From: Leptofilum sp041748655
GTDB taxonomy: Bacteria > Chloroflexota > Anaerolineae > Promineifilales > Promineifilaceae
Direction of reading: 5' to 3'
Assembly (NCBI GenBank): GCA_041748655.1
Contig: JBGTCV010000138.1
Coordinates: 10,053 to 74,052, forward strand
DNA length: 64,000 nt
The position numbers and the translations under genes are program-made. The notes below the pieces were generated by a model, which worked only from the letters and a program-made list of their open reading frames with translations, did no database searches and was not told where the DNA came from. This document shows positions 17,601-24,903 of the stretch, one piece after another (the stretch's first letter is position 1; the number at the start of each line of letters is the position of its first letter).

Positions 17601-17683
17601 TTCGGTATTCAGTAATCAGTATTCGGTAATCGGTAATCAGTGAGAAGTGAACGGCCGTTTCTCAACGAAAACGGCCGTTCACT
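17593..17683. repeat. CAGTAATCAGT repeat plus hairpin of two ACGGCCGT octamers
   Basis: Units of ATTCAGTAATCAGT run from the radical SAM stop to about 17643. Then AGTGAACGGCCGTTT (17646-17660) pairs perfectly with AAACGGCCGTTCACT (17669-17683) around an 8-nt loop. The 15-bp stem could terminate or protect the upstream transcript. Confidence 0.75.
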
Positions 17684-17733
17684 GACCCATTTCTCCTCTG
17701 GTTGCAACGCGCAACAAAGAATAAAATAGGGGA

Positions 17734-18981
17734 ATGGTTAAAACATTCCAACATACATTACAGCTGATCATTTTGTTCATTGTAGCCACGGCCCTGGTGG
17801 CCTGTGGGGGGGAAGCAAAAGCCAATCCAGATAATAGTTCTGAGGAAGCTTTGCCCACGGTAATAGCGATGGTGGGAACGGCCGTTCCCGTCATCCCTAC
17901 CTTGCCCCCGCCCATCGCACCCACTAACACTCTGCCGCCCCCCGCCATTGTGGATGAAGCGCCCAGCCCTACCCTCACGCCCACGCCAACAGCCATGCCA
18001 GAACCGGTGGCCCTCTACACTGCCGCCGATTTTGGCACCGACCGCAATCCCCTGACTGGCGAACTGATGGCCGACCCGTCTGTGCTGCAAAGACGGCCGA
18101 TTGCCATCAAAATTTCCAATAACCCGGCCAGCTTCACCCGCCCCCAGCACGGCATTAGCCAGGCCGATATTGTGTTTGAACACGTCACCGAAACCAATAT
18201 CACCCGCTTTACCGCCATCTTTTATGGCCAGACGCCAGACGATGTTGGTCCCGTTCGCAGCGCCCGCCTCATCGACAAAGAGCTGCCTGCCATGTACGAC
18301 GCCGCCATTTTTATGTCTGGTTCTCACCCGCTCATTCTCAACGCCATTGCCCAAACCGACATCGGCGACCGCATTTACCGCGAGACGGCCACCGGCTTTT
18401 ATCGCAAGGAAGATGACGACAGCATTCCGTTTGAGCATACGCTGTATGCCGATACAGCCGGTTTGTGGGAAGCGGTAGAATGGGGCCACGACAACCGCGC
18501 CCCCCGTTTTAGCGCCACGATGGCCTTCGACACCACGCCGCCAGCGGAGGGCGATCCGGCCAGCTACGTAGAAATTAATTACTCTACCTGGACCAAAGTG
18601 GTGTGGGAATATGATGCGGGAAACGGCCGTTACTACCGCACCGTTGATGATGAGACCTTTGTCGATGGCAACAGTAACGAGCAGGTGAGCGCCGCTAACG
18701 TCATCATCCTCTACGCGCCGCATCAGTTCGACCGTTCTATTTGCGTCTACTCCCGCGAAGATGGCGGCTGCGACCTGTACACTACTGAAATCCAGATTTG
18801 GGGCAGCGGCTACGCCATGATCATCCGCGACAGCCAAAAGTATGATGTCACCTGGCTGCGCCGCAACCGCAGCGATATGTTCACCTTCGTCGATAACGCC
18901 GGGAATCCCGTGCCGCTGCAAGTGGGCAACACCTGGTTCCAGGTCGTCCCCTTTTACTACGACGACCCGATCATCGAATAA
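17734..18981 (+). CDS. DUF3048-domain lipoprotein (YerB-like)
   Basis: Predicted lipoprotein: a hydrophobic N-terminus ends in the lipobox T-A-L-V-A-C (lipidated Cys near residue 24). A Pro/Thr-rich spacer follows to about residue 90. The rest is a DUF3048 domain, with the conserved R-R-P-I-A-I-K-I-S-N, G-I-S-Q-A-D-I-V-F-E and GPVRSARLIDKEL motifs. The relative YerB of Bacillus is of uncertain function. A TAAAAT hexamer lies 6 nt before the ATG together with AGGGGA, so the start could be either leaderless or ribosome-site driven. Full length at 415 residues. Confidence 0.9.
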   Translation: MVKTFQHTLQLIILFIVATALVACGGEAKANPDNSSEEALPTVIAMVGTAVPVIPTLPPPIAPTNTLPPPAIVDEAPSPTLTPTPTAMPEPVALYTAADFGTDRNPLTGELMADPSVLQRRPIAIKISNNPASFTRPQHGISQADIVFEHVTETNITRFTAIFYGQTPDDVGPVRSARLIDKELPAMYDAAIFMSGSHPLILNAIAQTDIGDRIYRETATGFYRKEDDDSIPFEHTLYADTAGLWEAVEWGHDNRAPRFSATMAFDTTPPAEGDPASYVEINYSTWTKVVWEYDAGNGRYYRTVDDETFVDGNSNEQVSAANVIILYAPHQFDRSICVYSREDGGCDLYTTEIQIWGSGYAMIIRDSQKYDVTWLRRNRSDMFTFVDNAGNPVPLQVGNTWFQVVPFYYDDPIIE

Positions 18982-18988
18982 CCGTCTA

Positions 18989-19013
18989 TCATTCTGAACG
19001 AAGTGAAGAATCC
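18989..19013. repeat. Single copy of the TCATTCTGAACGAAG repeat
   Basis: A 25-bp arm beginning TCATTCTGAACGAAGTGAAG matches, with few changes, the arms of the palindromic repeat at 56035-56160. Here only one arm is present. It lies in the 101-bp gap between two convergent genes. Confidence 0.75.
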
Positions 19014-19082
19014 CGCAAGGAACCCATGACAAGAACCTTACCGAAACCGAGGCTTTGTTCACCCTGATGGTTTCGCAAGAGG

Positions 19083-19991
19083 TTATTCGTCTTCTTCGGG
19101 CGGCGCGGGGCTACCGTTGCGGAGGTTTTGAAAGGTAAGCCGCCAGCCGCCGTTCAGCCCGCTGTCGCACGTCTCCAGGCGCAGGCCGCTGACTTCTGGG
19201 CTGCCGTCTGGCAGGCGCACGGTGTAGGAAATATCGGGCGACATCTCGAAATCGGCGTAACCACGGCCGTTTTCTGGCTTAAACCCTGTGTAGAAGCGAT
19301 CACGGCCGTTTTGCCAGCTCACCTCAATTTCAACCCCCGGCAAATCATTCAAAAATGCATCCAGCACTATAACTTCAATTCGGCTGATCGCGCCATCCTC
19401 CGCGCAGAGGCGAGTTTGTTCGTTCAGGCGGTAGTTGGGCTGCGGGGTGGCGGTGGCTGGGCGGGTGGCGGTCCCGGTAGGGCTGGGGCTGGGTGTGTTG
19501 GTTGGGGTGGCCGATGGGGTGAAGGTTGCCGTGGGGGTGGTCACGAAGGCAGACGTGGGGGTTGGCTGGATGTTGGCCGCAGGCAGCGTGGGGGCAAACA
19601 GGGCAATCGCCTGTCCTTCCGCGCCCAGCTGGCGAGCTACCACGGCCAGTTGTTCCAGCAGAGGAGCGGGGCGCTGTTGGCGAACGGCCGTTTCTAACAA
19701 ACCATTCACCGTCGCGCCTAAATTCGGATCATCCAGGGCCGCCAGCCGCTGCTGCGCCAGGGGCCAATTGTCGTTTACCGCGTAGCTCTGGCTCACCAAA
19801 ATAATGTACTCTTCCCGGTAGCGCTCGCTAAAGCGTGCCGGGCTGGCGTTGGTAAAGACAACCGGATCGATGATCCAGGCGTAATACAGGCCGCCAATTA
19901 GCCCAATGAGTAAACTGAGCAGCAGCCAGCCGGTACCGCTCAAACGACGCCAAAAGGGTAACGGCCGTTGCCGTCTGCGGGGCGGCGTCAT
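19083..19991 (-). CDS. Hypothetical membrane-anchored protein, paralogous N-terminus
   Basis: 302 residues: short basic cytoplasmic start, one membrane helix (about 18-40), a helical extracytoplasmic domain to residue 140, a long Thr/Pro linker and a C-terminal beta-rich domain (about 205-290) ending in an acidic tail. I do not recognise the family. The segment around ASPARFSERYREEYIILVSQ with A-x-x-x-N-W-P-L-A-Q-Q-R-L resembles the next gene's product, so the two are tandem paralogues. Its start overlaps that gene's stop by 3 bp, so the upstream gene is translated first and coupling is likely. Confidence 0.8.
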   Translation of the reverse strand: MTPPRRRQRPLPFWRRLSGTGWLLLSLLIGLIGGLYYAWIIDPVVFTNASPARFSERYREEYIILVSQSYAVNDNWPLAQQRLAALDDPNLGATVNGLLETAVRQQRPAPLLEQLAVVARQLGAEGQAIALFAPTLPAANIQPTPTSAFVTTPTATFTPSATPTNTPSPSPTGTATRPATATPQPNYRLNEQTRLCAEDGAISRIEVIVLDAFLNDLPGVEIEVSWQNGRDRFYTGFKPENGRGYADFEMSPDISYTVRLPDGSPEVSGLRLETCDSGLNGGWRLTFQNLRNGSPAPPEEDE

Positions 19992-20368
19992 GGGGTGGCC
20001 TCCGGTGCAGGCAGGTAGGGGGCCATGGCCGGGGTGTATTGGCCGATGTCGTTGGCCAGCCGCGCCAGCCGCCGAATCGAGCCTTCATCCTGCTGCCGCA
20101 AAATCATATCGATCAGCACCGACAGCACGTATTGCGGCCCGTCTATGCCCAGGTCGCCAATGCGCTGCTGGGCGGCGGCAAGATTGTTGTCCAGCGCGTA
20201 GCCATCGGCAATGAGCAGCACATAATCCCGCCGATAGCCATCATCCAGCACCGCCGGATTGGCATCGGTGAACTCCGTAGGCCAGAAGACCCAGCCAATG
20301 GCCAGCCCCAGCGCCAGGCCAATGGCCAATCCAAGCAAAATGAAAATGGGGGTGGGAAGACGGTTCAT
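19988..20368 (-). CDS. Hypothetical membrane-anchored protein, short paralogue
   Basis: 126 residues with one N-terminal membrane helix (Gly/Leu/Ala-rich, residues 8-29) and a helical extracytoplasmic domain. The stretch DANPAVLDDGYRRDYVLLIA followed by D-x-x-L-A-A-A-Q-Q-R-I matches the equivalent part of the downstream, longer protein. That conserved block looks like a fragment of a helical repeat. Function unknown. ATGA-type overlap with the downstream gene indicates a two-gene operon. Confidence 0.8.
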   Translation of the reverse strand: MNRLPTPIFILLGLAIGLALGLAIGWVFWPTEFTDANPAVLDDGYRRDYVLLIADGYALDNNLAAAQQRIGDLGIDGPQYVLSVLIDMILRQQDEGSIRRLARLANDIGQYTPAMAPYLPAPEATP

Positions 20369-20420
20369 ATGGTCTTGGAAACCCTCACCCCAGGAGGGGG
20401 TCTATGATTTCTGATTAACA

Positions 20421-20455
20421 TAAAAAGAGGGCTGCCCATACTGGTGCAGCCCTCT
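20421..20455 (-). terminator. Rho-independent terminator of the tRNA-Leu transcript
   Basis: On the minus strand AGAGGGCTGC and GCAGCCCTCT form a perfect 10-bp stem with a 10-nt loop, followed at once by TTTTT. It lies 76 bp past the tRNA end. Confidence 0.9.
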
Positions 20456-20530
20456 GAATTTGCCCTGCCCCATAGCGGGGCTTATAATCCAGCTGCTTTG
20501 CTGGAAATTCATCCTTTTGGGGATGACCAG

Positions 20531-20612
20531 TGCCGAAGGTGGGAATCGAACCCACACTCCCGGGGGAACACGAGTTTGAGTCGTGCGCGTCTGCCAGTTC
20601 CGCCACTTCGGC
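20531..20612 (-). tRNA. tRNA-Leu, anticodon CAA
   Basis: The minus strand reads a complete class II tRNA: acceptor stem GCCGAAG pairing with CTTCGGC, D-arm TGGCGGAACTGGCAGACGCG, anticodon stem CACGA/TCGTG with loop CTCAAAC, a long variable arm and T-arm GTGGGTTCGATTCCCAC. The anticodon CAA and the long variable arm identify leucine. The discriminator base is A and CCA is not encoded. A terminator follows. Confidence 0.97.
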
Positions 20613-20680
20613 CAGATTTCAGGACGTGCGAGAGTATAGTTCATGGTTTTTTTTCTGTCAATAACGATGGAGGGCGTGAA

Positions 20681-20739
20681 AAGTGATAAGTAAAAAGTGA
20701 TAAGTGAAAAGTCTGACCGCTACTTTTCACTTTTTACTT
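20681..20739. repeat. Fold-back repeat, AAGTGATAAGTAAAAAGTG family
   Basis: AAGTAAAAAGTG (20688-20699) pairs perfectly with CACTTTTTACTT (20728-20739). Units of AAGTGATAAGTGAAAAG fill the rest. It lies directly upstream of the ECF sigma gene. A related GTGAAAAGTGAAAAGTG unit begins the repeat at 49.87 kb. Confidence 0.8.
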
Positions 20740-20771
20740 CTTTCCTCCTTTCCTTTTTGCAATCTAACTGA

Positions 20772-21365
20772 ATGGATGAAGTTAAGCTAATTGCGCAGGC
20801 CCAAAAAGGGGACATTCAGGCGTTTAACACGCTGGTTTTGCATTACCAGCAGGTGGTGTACAACGTTGCCTACCGCATTATGGGGGAGCCGCAGTCGGCT
20901 GAGGACGCCACGCAAGAGGCGTTTATCTCGGCTTATAACGCGCTGAACAAGTTTCAGGACGGCAATTTTAAGGCGTGGCTGCTGCGCATTGCCACCAATG
21001 GCTGCTACGACGAGCTGCGCCGCCGCAAGCGCCGTCCCCAATCTTCCCTGGAAGGGATTACCGACGACAATGATGAATCGTTTGCCTTTTTGCGCGATCC
21101 GGCCATTGGGCCAGAAAAGCGGCAGCAGCAGCTGGAGCTGGTTCAGGCCATCGAAGAATGTTTGCAAAATTTACCGGACGATCAGCGGGTAACGGCCGTT
21201 CTCTGCGACGTGGAAGGGTACGATTACAACGAGATTGCGGATATTACGGCCGTATCCCTGGGCACCGTTAAATCCCGCATCAGCCGGGCCAGGTCCAAGC
21301 TGCGCGACTGTTTGCAAGGGTTCAAGGAACTTTTACCAGATAATTATCGTTTACAGAGTGAATGA
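20772..21365 (+). CDS. ECF RNA polymerase sigma factor (RpoE-like)
   Basis: 197-residue extracytoplasmic-function sigma factor. Region 2 is at residues 10-85, with the region 2.2 core A-E-D-A-T-Q-E-A-F-I-S-A-Y and W-L-L-R-I-A-T-N-x-C-Y-D region 2.4. Region 4 is at residues 125-180 (L-P-D-D-Q-R-V, then G-Y-D-Y-N-E-I-A-D-I-T-A-V-S-L-G-T-V-K-S-R-I). It is followed by a single-pass protein that is probably its anti-sigma factor. No ribosome site is visible before the ATG. The region between the two genes is filled by a hairpin repeat. Confidence 0.95.
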   Translation: MDEVKLIAQAQKGDIQAFNTLVLHYQQVVYNVAYRIMGEPQSAEDATQEAFISAYNALNKFQDGNFKAWLLRIATNGCYDELRRRKRRPQSSLEGITDDNDESFAFLRDPAIGPEKRQQQLELVQAIEECLQNLPDDQRVTAVLCDVEGYDYNEIADITAVSLGTVKSRISRARSKLRDCLQGFKELLPDNYRLQSE

Positions 21366-21379
21366 TAACCATGAAAGGA

Positions 21380-21445
21380 AATTAGGTAATTGAGTAATTG
21401 CTCAATCACTCAATTACCTAATTACACCAATTACTCAATTACGAC
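21380..21445. repeat. Fold-back repeat, ATTACCCAATT family
   Basis: A 21-nt arm starting AATTAGGTAATTGAG (21380-21400) pairs with 21403-21423 with one mismatch, and further CAATTAC units run up to the next gene. An upstream in-frame start for the anti-sigma gene would translate through it, which argues that the real start is the ATG at 21450. Confidence 0.85.
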
Positions 21446-21449
21446 AACC

Positions 21450-22376
21450 ATGTTCGACTTTTTGCGGAACCTAACAAAATCAGCCGAGGAAAAACGGCAG
21501 GAGACGGTGGCAGCTTACCTGGATGGGGCGCTGAACGGCCGTGAGCAGCAGCGCTTTGAGCAGGAAATGGCTCAAGATGTGGCGCTGCGCGTCCATGTCG
21601 AGCAGCTGCTGCTGATTAAGCAGAGCTTGCGCCAGCTGCCGCAGCGGTCGGTGCCGCGTAACTTTATTCTGGACCCGGCCAAACACGGCCGTCCCGCCCG
21701 CCAACCCTTGGTGCAGGCGTATCCTATTCTGCGTACCGCCACGGCGATGGCGGCTTTTTTCTTCATCTTTGCCGTGGTGGCTGGGCTGTTTACCAGCTTT
21801 GGTGCCGGTGAAATGGCCCCATTTGCCCCAGCAGCCGATGTGGCTCAGGTGGAAGTTGTCTCTGAAGAAAGCAGAGTCGAGGCCGAAATGGAACAGATGG
21901 AGGTCACGACCCTGGAGTTTGATGCGGAGGCAGGCGATTCGGCTGATGAGTTTATCACCAGCGATACTGCCGCTGCGGTGGAAGAAGCGTCCGACGAAGC
22001 CGCGATGGAAGCGGCAGAACCCGCATCACAGCAGGAAGCCCCACCTGCCCTTGTTGAAACGGCCGTTCCCCTTACCATCGATTCTGTTAAAGAGGATGAC
22101 GCAGAAAATGGCACTGCGCCAGTGCCAGAAGGGACCCTATCCACCCTGGCCACACCGCTGCCTGACCGGGATTTGACCAATGCTGAGCTGGCGGAGGCGG
22201 TGGACGGGGGCCGCGATACGGAATCTGTGGAGACAACGGCCGTTCTGCCCGAAGAGACGATGGGTGAAACCCGGGCCGCCCGGCCGATGAACCCGCTGCT
22301 CTGGCTGCAAATTGGCCTGGGCGCGCTGCTGCTCCTGCTGGTTGGCCTCACGGTTTACGCCCGCCGCCAAAGATAA
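21450..22376 (+). CDS. Probable anti-sigma factor, membrane-anchored
   Basis: 308 residues. The N-terminal 75 residues have the layout of cytoplasmic anti-sigma domains (V-A-A-Y-L-D-G-A-L-x-x-R-E-Q-Q-R-F-E) but no zinc-binding His/Cys. One membrane helix lies at about 100-122, then a long acidic Glu/Ala/Pro-rich extracytoplasmic stretch, and a second hydrophobic segment at the very C-terminus followed by Arg-Arg. The pairing with an ECF sigma gene directly upstream is the main evidence for function. The two hydrophobic segments would put both ends in the cytoplasm, which is unusual for a single-pass anti-sigma factor. Confidence 0.75.
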   Translation: MFDFLRNLTKSAEEKRQETVAAYLDGALNGREQQRFEQEMAQDVALRVHVEQLLLIKQSLRQLPQRSVPRNFILDPAKHGRPARQPLVQAYPILRTATAMAAFFFIFAVVAGLFTSFGAGEMAPFAPAADVAQVEVVSEESRVEAEMEQMEVTTLEFDAEAGDSADEFITSDTAAAVEEASDEAAMEAAEPASQQEAPPALVETAVPLTIDSVKEDDAENGTAPVPEGTLSTLATPLPDRDLTNAELAEAVDGGRDTESVETTAVLPEETMGETRAARPMNPLLWLQIGLGALLLLLVGLTVYARRQR

Positions 22377-22381
22377 CGATA

Positions 22382-22407
22382 TAGGGTCAAGGTACGCCTT
22401 GACCCTA
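22382..22407. terminator. Perfect hairpin after the anti-sigma gene
   Basis: TAGGGTCAAGG and CCTTGACCCTA form an 11-bp stem with the tetraloop TACG. It begins 6 bp after the stop codon. It lacks a T-tract but is well placed to end or stabilise the sigma/anti-sigma transcript. Confidence 0.55.
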
Positions 22408-22418
22408 CTGCAACCAAA

Positions 22419-22943
22419 ATGACCGTCCCCTCTGCCCCCGAAAACGTGAAATTTTGCAGCCGCTGCGCCACGCTAATGGAAACGCAGATCGTCGGCGATA
22501 GGCCGCGCCGGGTGTGCCCCGGCTGCGGCTTCATTCATTTCACTGATCCTAAAGTGGGCGTGGGTGTTTTTGTGGTGCATGAGGGGCAGATTTTACTGGT
22601 GCGCCGCACGATGCACCCGGAAATTGGCAAGTGGAGTATCCCGGCTGGCTTTGTGGATCAGGGGGAAGATCCGGCGGAAACGGCCGTGCGCGAAGCCCTC
22701 GAAGAAACCAATCTGCACGTGGCCATCGAAGGCCTGGTTGACGTCTACCACAACCCACCGGCTGAGGGGGGCGCGTCGATCTTCATCCTGTACCGGGCGC
22801 GGCTGCTGGGAGGCAGGCTGCAAGCGGGCGATGATGCCGATGCCGCCGCCTTTTTTGCCCCAGATGCCCTGCCTGAAATCGCCTTTGCCTCCACCCGCGC
22901 CGCCATCGACCAGCTAAAAGACAATCTATCAAATCCACAATAA
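22419..22943 (+). CDS. NUDIX hydrolase with zinc ribbon
   Basis: 174-residue pyrophosphohydrolase. An N-terminal zinc ribbon (Cys13, Cys16, Cys33, Cys36) precedes the Nudix domain, as in the NudC/NADH-pyrophosphatase branch and ADP-ribose hydrolases. The Nudix box is complete at residues 77-97: G-x5-E-x7-R-E-x2-E-E with Glu83, Arg91, Glu92, Glu95 and Glu96. The protein is shorter than NudC because the N-terminal NudC domain is absent. Substrate uncertain. Confidence 0.93.
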   Translation: MTVPSAPENVKFCSRCATLMETQIVGDRPRRVCPGCGFIHFTDPKVGVGVFVVHEGQILLVRRTMHPEIGKWSIPAGFVDQGEDPAETAVREALEETNLHVAIEGLVDVYHNPPAEGGASIFILYRARLLGGRLQAGDDADAAAFFAPDALPEIAFASTRAAIDQLKDNLSNPQ

Positions 22944-22948
22944 AAATG

Positions 22949-23017
22949 GGACGCGGATGAACGCGGATGACGCTGATAAAATAAAAAATCCGCGTTTATC
23001 TGCGTTCATCCGCGTCC
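22949..23017. repeat. Fold-back repeat, GGACGCGGATGAACGC family
   Basis: GGACGCGGATGAACGC (22949-22964) pairs perfectly with GCGTTCATCCGCGTCC (23002-23017), a 16-bp stem. It starts 6 bp after the NUDIX stop. A frame open through it would extend MutL upstream, but MutL homology starts only at 23053. Confidence 0.88.
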
Positions 23018-23039
23018 TATTTCTGCTGCGGCGCTGTGG

Positions 23040-23045
23040 TACAAT
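23040..23045 (+). promoter_or_regulatory. -10-like TACAAT 7 nt before mutL
   Basis: TACAAT is followed by 7 nt and the mutL ATG, with no Shine-Dalgarno sequence. No good -35 is seen. It fits the leaderless pattern of four other genes in this window. Confidence 0.45.
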
Positions 23046-23052
23046 TGCCGCC

Positions 23053-24903
23053 ATGAAGATTCATCTTTTATCTGACCAGCTCGCTTCGCAAATTGCCGCC
23101 GGGGAAGTGGTGGAACGGCCGTCTTCCGTGGTCAAAGAGCTGGTGGAAAACAGTATCGACGCGGGAGCCACCACGATCAATATCGACGTGCGCCAGGGCG
23201 GGCGGGAAAGCATTCAGATTGCCGACAATGGCCAGGGAATTGCCGCCGACGAAATTGAGACCGCTTTTTTGCGCCACGCCACCTCCAAGCTGCAATCCAT
23301 TGACGATTTAAACGCCATCCGCACGCTGGGCTTTCGCGGCGAGGCGCTGGCGGCCATTGCCGCCGTCAGTCAGGTGACGATTGTCTCCCGCGCTGAGGGA
23401 GCCGACGCCGGAACCCGCCTGACGCTCAGCGGCGGCGTGCTGCAAAACCGGGAGACGGTTGGCGCGCCGCAGGGCACGGTCATTGCGGTGGAGAATCTCT
23501 TTTTCAATGTGCCCGCCCGGCTGAAATTCCTCAAAAGCGCCGCCACCGAAAAGCGGCTGATCGATGAATTTGTCACCCGATATGCCCTGGCTTACCCGCA
23601 AATTCGCTTCCGGCTGACGCACAACGCCCGTATCACCTTCCAAAGCAGCGGCAGTGGCCAGGTGCAGGATGTGCTGGTGGGGATTTATGGGCCGGAAATT
23701 GCCAGGCAGCTGTTAGAGATTGGGCCCTTCGACCCCGCTCAGGGCAAGGACTTGAGATTGGAGACTGAAAGGGAGAATTCTAGCCACTTGCCACTCGCCA
23801 CTCGCCACTCGCCACTGGAAGTTACCGGATTTATTGGCCCGCCGGGTGTCCATTTCTCCAACCGGGGGCAGATTACGCTGTTTGTGAACGGCCGTTGGGT
23901 CAAAGATACCCAGCTGACTTACGCCGTCATCCAGGCGTACCACACCCTGCTGCCCTCCGGGCGGTATCCGCTAGGGCTTGTTTTTATGCAGCTGCCCCCA
24001 GAAGATGTGGACGTCAACGTGCATCCCACCAAAACCGAGGTGCGCTTCCGGCAGGGACAGGCGCCGTTTGGCACGGTGCAGCGGGCGGTGCGCCAGACGC
24101 TGGTGGCGGATGGGCCCACGCGGCAAATGTCGGCCTGGGCGCTGGGCAGCAACGAGCCAGGCAGCAGCCCCGGCTGGATGGGATCGCTCGACCAGGAGGC
24201 GTTTGTTTCGCCGCAGGCAGAGCAGGCGGATTTGACCCTGGGCTGGCTGGATGATTTGGACAATGGGAGAGAAACGGCCGTTTCAAACCATGATTCGGAC
24301 TCAGCCGGAGCTGGATCAAACGCGAGCGGTTCCCAGCTGCCCATCATGCGTGTGGTGGGGCAGGTAGGGGCCTCGTACATCATCACCGAGGGGCCGGAGG
24401 GGCTGTTTTTGATCGACCAGCAGGCGGCGCACCAGCGGGTACTGCACGAGCAGCTGCAAGCGCAGTGGGCAGAAGATCGCGTCATTATCCAGACGCTTTC
24501 GACGGGAACGGCCGTTACCCTCTCCCCTACCCAGGCCACGCTGCTGGGCCAGTTTCAGGACGCCGTGGCACGGGTGGGTTTGCAGGTAGAGGCGTTTGGA
24601 CCAAACACGTTCATGGTGCGGGCCGTGCCCAAAATGGCCGCCAGCTGCGATCCGGCCCGGCTGTTGGTGGCACTGGTGGCGGTATTGGAACAAAGTAAGG
24701 GAGTGGTGGAAGAAGCGGGCTTGGTAACGGCCGTTTGCCAGACCATCTCTCTGCGAGCGGGCCAGTCGCTGACGCAGGCGCAAATGGAGCAGCTCATCCA
24801 CAACCTGGAAAAATGCGCCGACCCGTTTACAGACCCGCAGGGAAAGCCGACCTTTATTTACCTTTCGGTGGCGCAGTTGGCGCGGGAATTCGGCCGTATT
24901 TAG
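23053..24903 (+). CDS. mutL: DNA mismatch repair protein MutL, endonuclease motifs degraded
   Basis: GHKL ATPase that couples mismatch recognition to strand removal. N-terminal motifs are intact: E-L-V-E-N-S-I-D-A-G, D-N-G-Q-G-I, R-H-A-T-S-K and G-F-R-G-E-A-L. The C-terminal domain is present, but the endonuclease motif DQHA-x2-E-x4-E reads DQQAAHQRVLHE (residues 455-466) and CPHGRPT reads DPQGKPT, so zinc and metal ligands are lost. Residues 226-255 are a translated interspersed repeat inserted in a loop of the N-terminal half. The start at 23053 is where homology begins. The 3' end overlaps the convergent ygfZ stop by 4 bp. Confidence 0.95.
   Translation: MKIHLLSDQLASQIAAGEVVERPSSVVKELVENSIDAGATTINIDVRQGGRESIQIADNGQGIAADEIETAFLRHATSKLQSIDDLNAIRTLGFRGEALAAIAAVSQVTIVSRAEGADAGTRLTLSGGVLQNRETVGAPQGTVIAVENLFFNVPARLKFLKSAATEKRLIDEFVTRYALAYPQIRFRLTHNARITFQSSGSGQVQDVLVGIYGPEIARQLLEIGPFDPAQGKDLRLETERENSSHLPLATRHSPLEVTGFIGPPGVHFSNRGQITLFVNGRWVKDTQLTYAVIQAYHTLLPSGRYPLGLVFMQLPPEDVDVNVHPTKTEVRFRQGQAPFGTVQRAVRQTLVADGPTRQMSAWALGSNEPGSSPGWMGSLDQEAFVSPQAEQADLTLGWLDDLDNGRETAVSNHDSDSAGAGSNASGSQLPIMRVVGQVGASYIITEGPEGLFLIDQQAAHQRVLHEQLQAQWAEDRVIIQTLSTGTAVTLSPTQATLLGQFQDAVARVGLQVEAFGPNTFMVRAVPKMAASCDPARLLVALVAVLEQSKGVVEEAGLVTAVCQTISLRAGQSLTQAQMEQLIHNLEKCADPFTDPQGKPTFIYLSVAQLAREFGRI
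23728..23817 (+). repeat. Interspersed repeat inserted in frame in mutL
   Basis: The 90-bp segment begins TTCGACCCCGCTCAGGGC, passes through GAGATTGGAGACTG and ends with tandem GCCACTC units. All three look like intergenic repeat vocabulary, not MutL sequence. Length is a multiple of three and contains no stop. Flanking MutL sequence continues normally on both sides. Confidence 0.75.

Noticed and set aside
17758..19062. Minus-strand frame of 434 codons opposite the DUF3048 lipoprotein gene
   Set aside because: The plus strand has a lipobox and DUF3048 motifs; the minus-strand product has no recognisable feature and is a composition artefact.
21390..21449. A 20-codon N-terminal extension of the anti-sigma factor
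   Set aside because: It is made entirely of the ATTACCCAATT repeat; the natural start is at 21450.
22957..23052. A 32-codon N-terminal extension of MutL
   Set aside because: It reads through the GGACGCGGATGAACGC repeat. MutL homology and the conserved N-terminal helix start at 23053.
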